A stretch of 64,000 nucleotides of DNA from JASHPR01 sp963739645 (GTDB lineage: Bacteria > Actinomycetota > Actinomycetes > Streptosporangiales > Streptosporangiaceae), in the NCBI GenBank assembly GCA_963739645.1, contig CAVUBM010000047.1, forward strand, positions 1-64,000, in the 5' to 3' direction. The notes below the pieces were generated by a model that ran no database searches, was not told where the DNA came from, and worked only from the letters and a program-made list of their open reading frames with translations. A program made the translations under genes and the position numbers. Positions 63,502 to 64,000 of the stretch are shown in pieces (position 1 is the first letter of the stretch; each line of letters starts with the position of its first letter).

Positions 63502-63765
63502 TTGGTGTTTACCAGCAAAGACTCGGCTGACCCATATCCGGCTGGGCCGGTGGCGGAGCGGATACCCGCGAGCCTGATGATCACGAGCACCCGGCATGAG
63601 CCGCGGCAGCGCCGGGTCGAGGTGCTGTGCAGCGACCGGGCCTGGCGGCCCGCGGAGATCCTGGCCTGGGCCCGGTGCCCGGCCGGGTGGGCCGCGCTGA
63701 TCAGGTGGCCGGACGCCGCGCAAGACTGGCGGGTGTACGACGGCCGGCTTATTCGCCCGCTCTGA
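63502..63765 (+). CDS. Small uncharacterised protein
   Basis: This protein of about 87 residues has no recognised domain. The C-terminal two thirds (RRVEVLCSDRAWRPAEILAW, then GWAALIRWPDAAQDW, RVYDGRLIRPL) form a plausible beta-rich fold of alternating hydrophobic residues. TTG 63502, GTG 63505 or ATG 63580 could be the start. An 8-bp palindrome AACATGTT lies upstream (63486-63493). It resembles small proteins often seen in actinomycetes, but I cannot name a family. Confidence 0.55.
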   Translation: MVFTSKDSADPYPAGPVAERIPASLMITSTRHEPRQRRVEVLCSDRAWRPAEILAWARCPAGWAALIRWPDAAQDWRVYDGRLIRPL

Positions 63766-63897
63766 GCTGCTCATCGACGAGCACGGGCAGCTCGCGGACC
63801 CGTCCGCGGCGGCGCCGGCGTGCCCCACCGTTCCCGTCTGCGCCAGCTCAGCCGCATCAGCGCGGTCAACCTTGCTGACGCTCCCTTGGGGGCATTG

Positions 63898-63955
63898 ATG
63901 GCGGTACAGACGGGTGTAGGTTCTGAATGGCGGTACAGACGGGTGTAGGTTCTGA
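63898..63955 (+). repeat. Perfect tandem duplication of a 29-bp unit, possibly promoter-like
   Basis: Two identical 29-bp copies (63898-63926 and 63927-63955) begin ATGGCGGTACAG and end GTAGGTTCTGA. Each contains a TAGGTT -10-like box; the first copy adds TTGATG 16 bp upstream (63895-63900). A GTG at 63959 opens a frame that runs to the window edge (KPEVIDSLTESSG) and may be the start of a gene, overlapping the TGA of a short frame in copy 2 (GTGA). The rest of 63766-63897 shows no gene. Confidence 0.7.
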
Positions 63956-64000
63956 GGAGTGAAGCCGGAGGTCATCGACTCACTGACGGAAAGCTCCGGG

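Noticed and set aside
1..64000. tRNA, rRNA, CRISPR arrays and complete insertion sequences
   Set aside because: I looked for T-loop-like motifs, regularly spaced repeats and transposase motifs on both strands and found none I could support.

Overview
The window is about 64 kb of very GC-rich DNA with G/C-biased third codon positions. It carries genes typical of actinomycetes: Lsr2, a seven-iron ferredoxin of the mycobacterial/Streptomyces type, MurJ, EfeUOB with a Tat-type DyP peroxidase, DesK/LuxR and OmpR two-component pairs, and TIGR03086 and VOC families. I infer an uncultured or poorly sampled soil actinomycete, perhaps near Streptosporangiales. No rRNA, tRNA, CRISPR array or intact insertion sequence was found.

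The first ~2.5 kb look different. They have visibly lower GC and encode a ClC chloride channel with CBS modules of the kind I associate with Acidobacteria. This part joins the actinomycete DNA inside a truncated dppC, so it is either a chimeric contig end or a recent insertion. Single-base frameshifts are frequent and clustered at 1-2.2, 5.0-5.5 and especially 40.7-44.4 kb. Most look like consensus errors, and I annotate those genes as whole units.

Layout. 2.5-5.6 kb: peptide ABC importer. 5.9-7.0: ferredoxin and HTH regulator. 7.2-12.6: ABC-2 exporter with a sensor kinase/LuxR pair. 12.6-17.1: YdjM-like protein, MurJ, an oxygenase-like protein and a methyltransferase. 17.1-21.1: phosphotransferase, alcohol dehydrogenase, IlvD/Edd dehydratase. 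21.1-24.7: EfeUOB iron/DyP operon under a DtxR-type iron box. 25-32.6: single genes (WYL regulator, PPOX, amidohydrolase, gamma-carbonic anhydrase, AraC, OsmC, phosphoribosyltransferase, STAS). 32.8-37.1: a four-gene overlapping operon of MerR-receiver fusion, double KaiC-like ATPase, OmpR regulator and histidine kinase. 37.1-40.6: DedA, TerC with a tiny coupled membrane peptide, DMT transporter, GNAT. 40.7-44.5: HTH regulator, FolE, transaldolase and ferredoxin-reductase-like flavoprotein. 44.9-48.6: Lsr2, NlpC/P60, DUF899, Mop, truncated aldehyde dehydrogenase. 48.8-55.6: DpgC-like cofactor-free dioxygenase, phenylacetate-CoA-ligase-like enzyme, amidase, ferritin-like/DUF362 fusion and methyltransferase. 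55.6-64.0: NhaA-DsbA fusion, VOC proteins, zinc-ribbon proteins, quinone oxidoreductase and DHA2 exporter, ending in a tandemly duplicated 29-bp unit.

Two regions best fit the idea of an undescribed system. The first is the KaiC-like signalling operon: its MerR-receiver protein has Glu where the phospho-acceptor Asp should be, and a STAS protein without its acceptor Ser lies next to it. The second is the 48.8-55.6 kb gene set, which could hydrolyse an amide, activate the aryl/acyl acid as a CoA thioester, oxygenate it without a cofactor and methylate a product, together with a novel diiron/DUF362 fusion protein.
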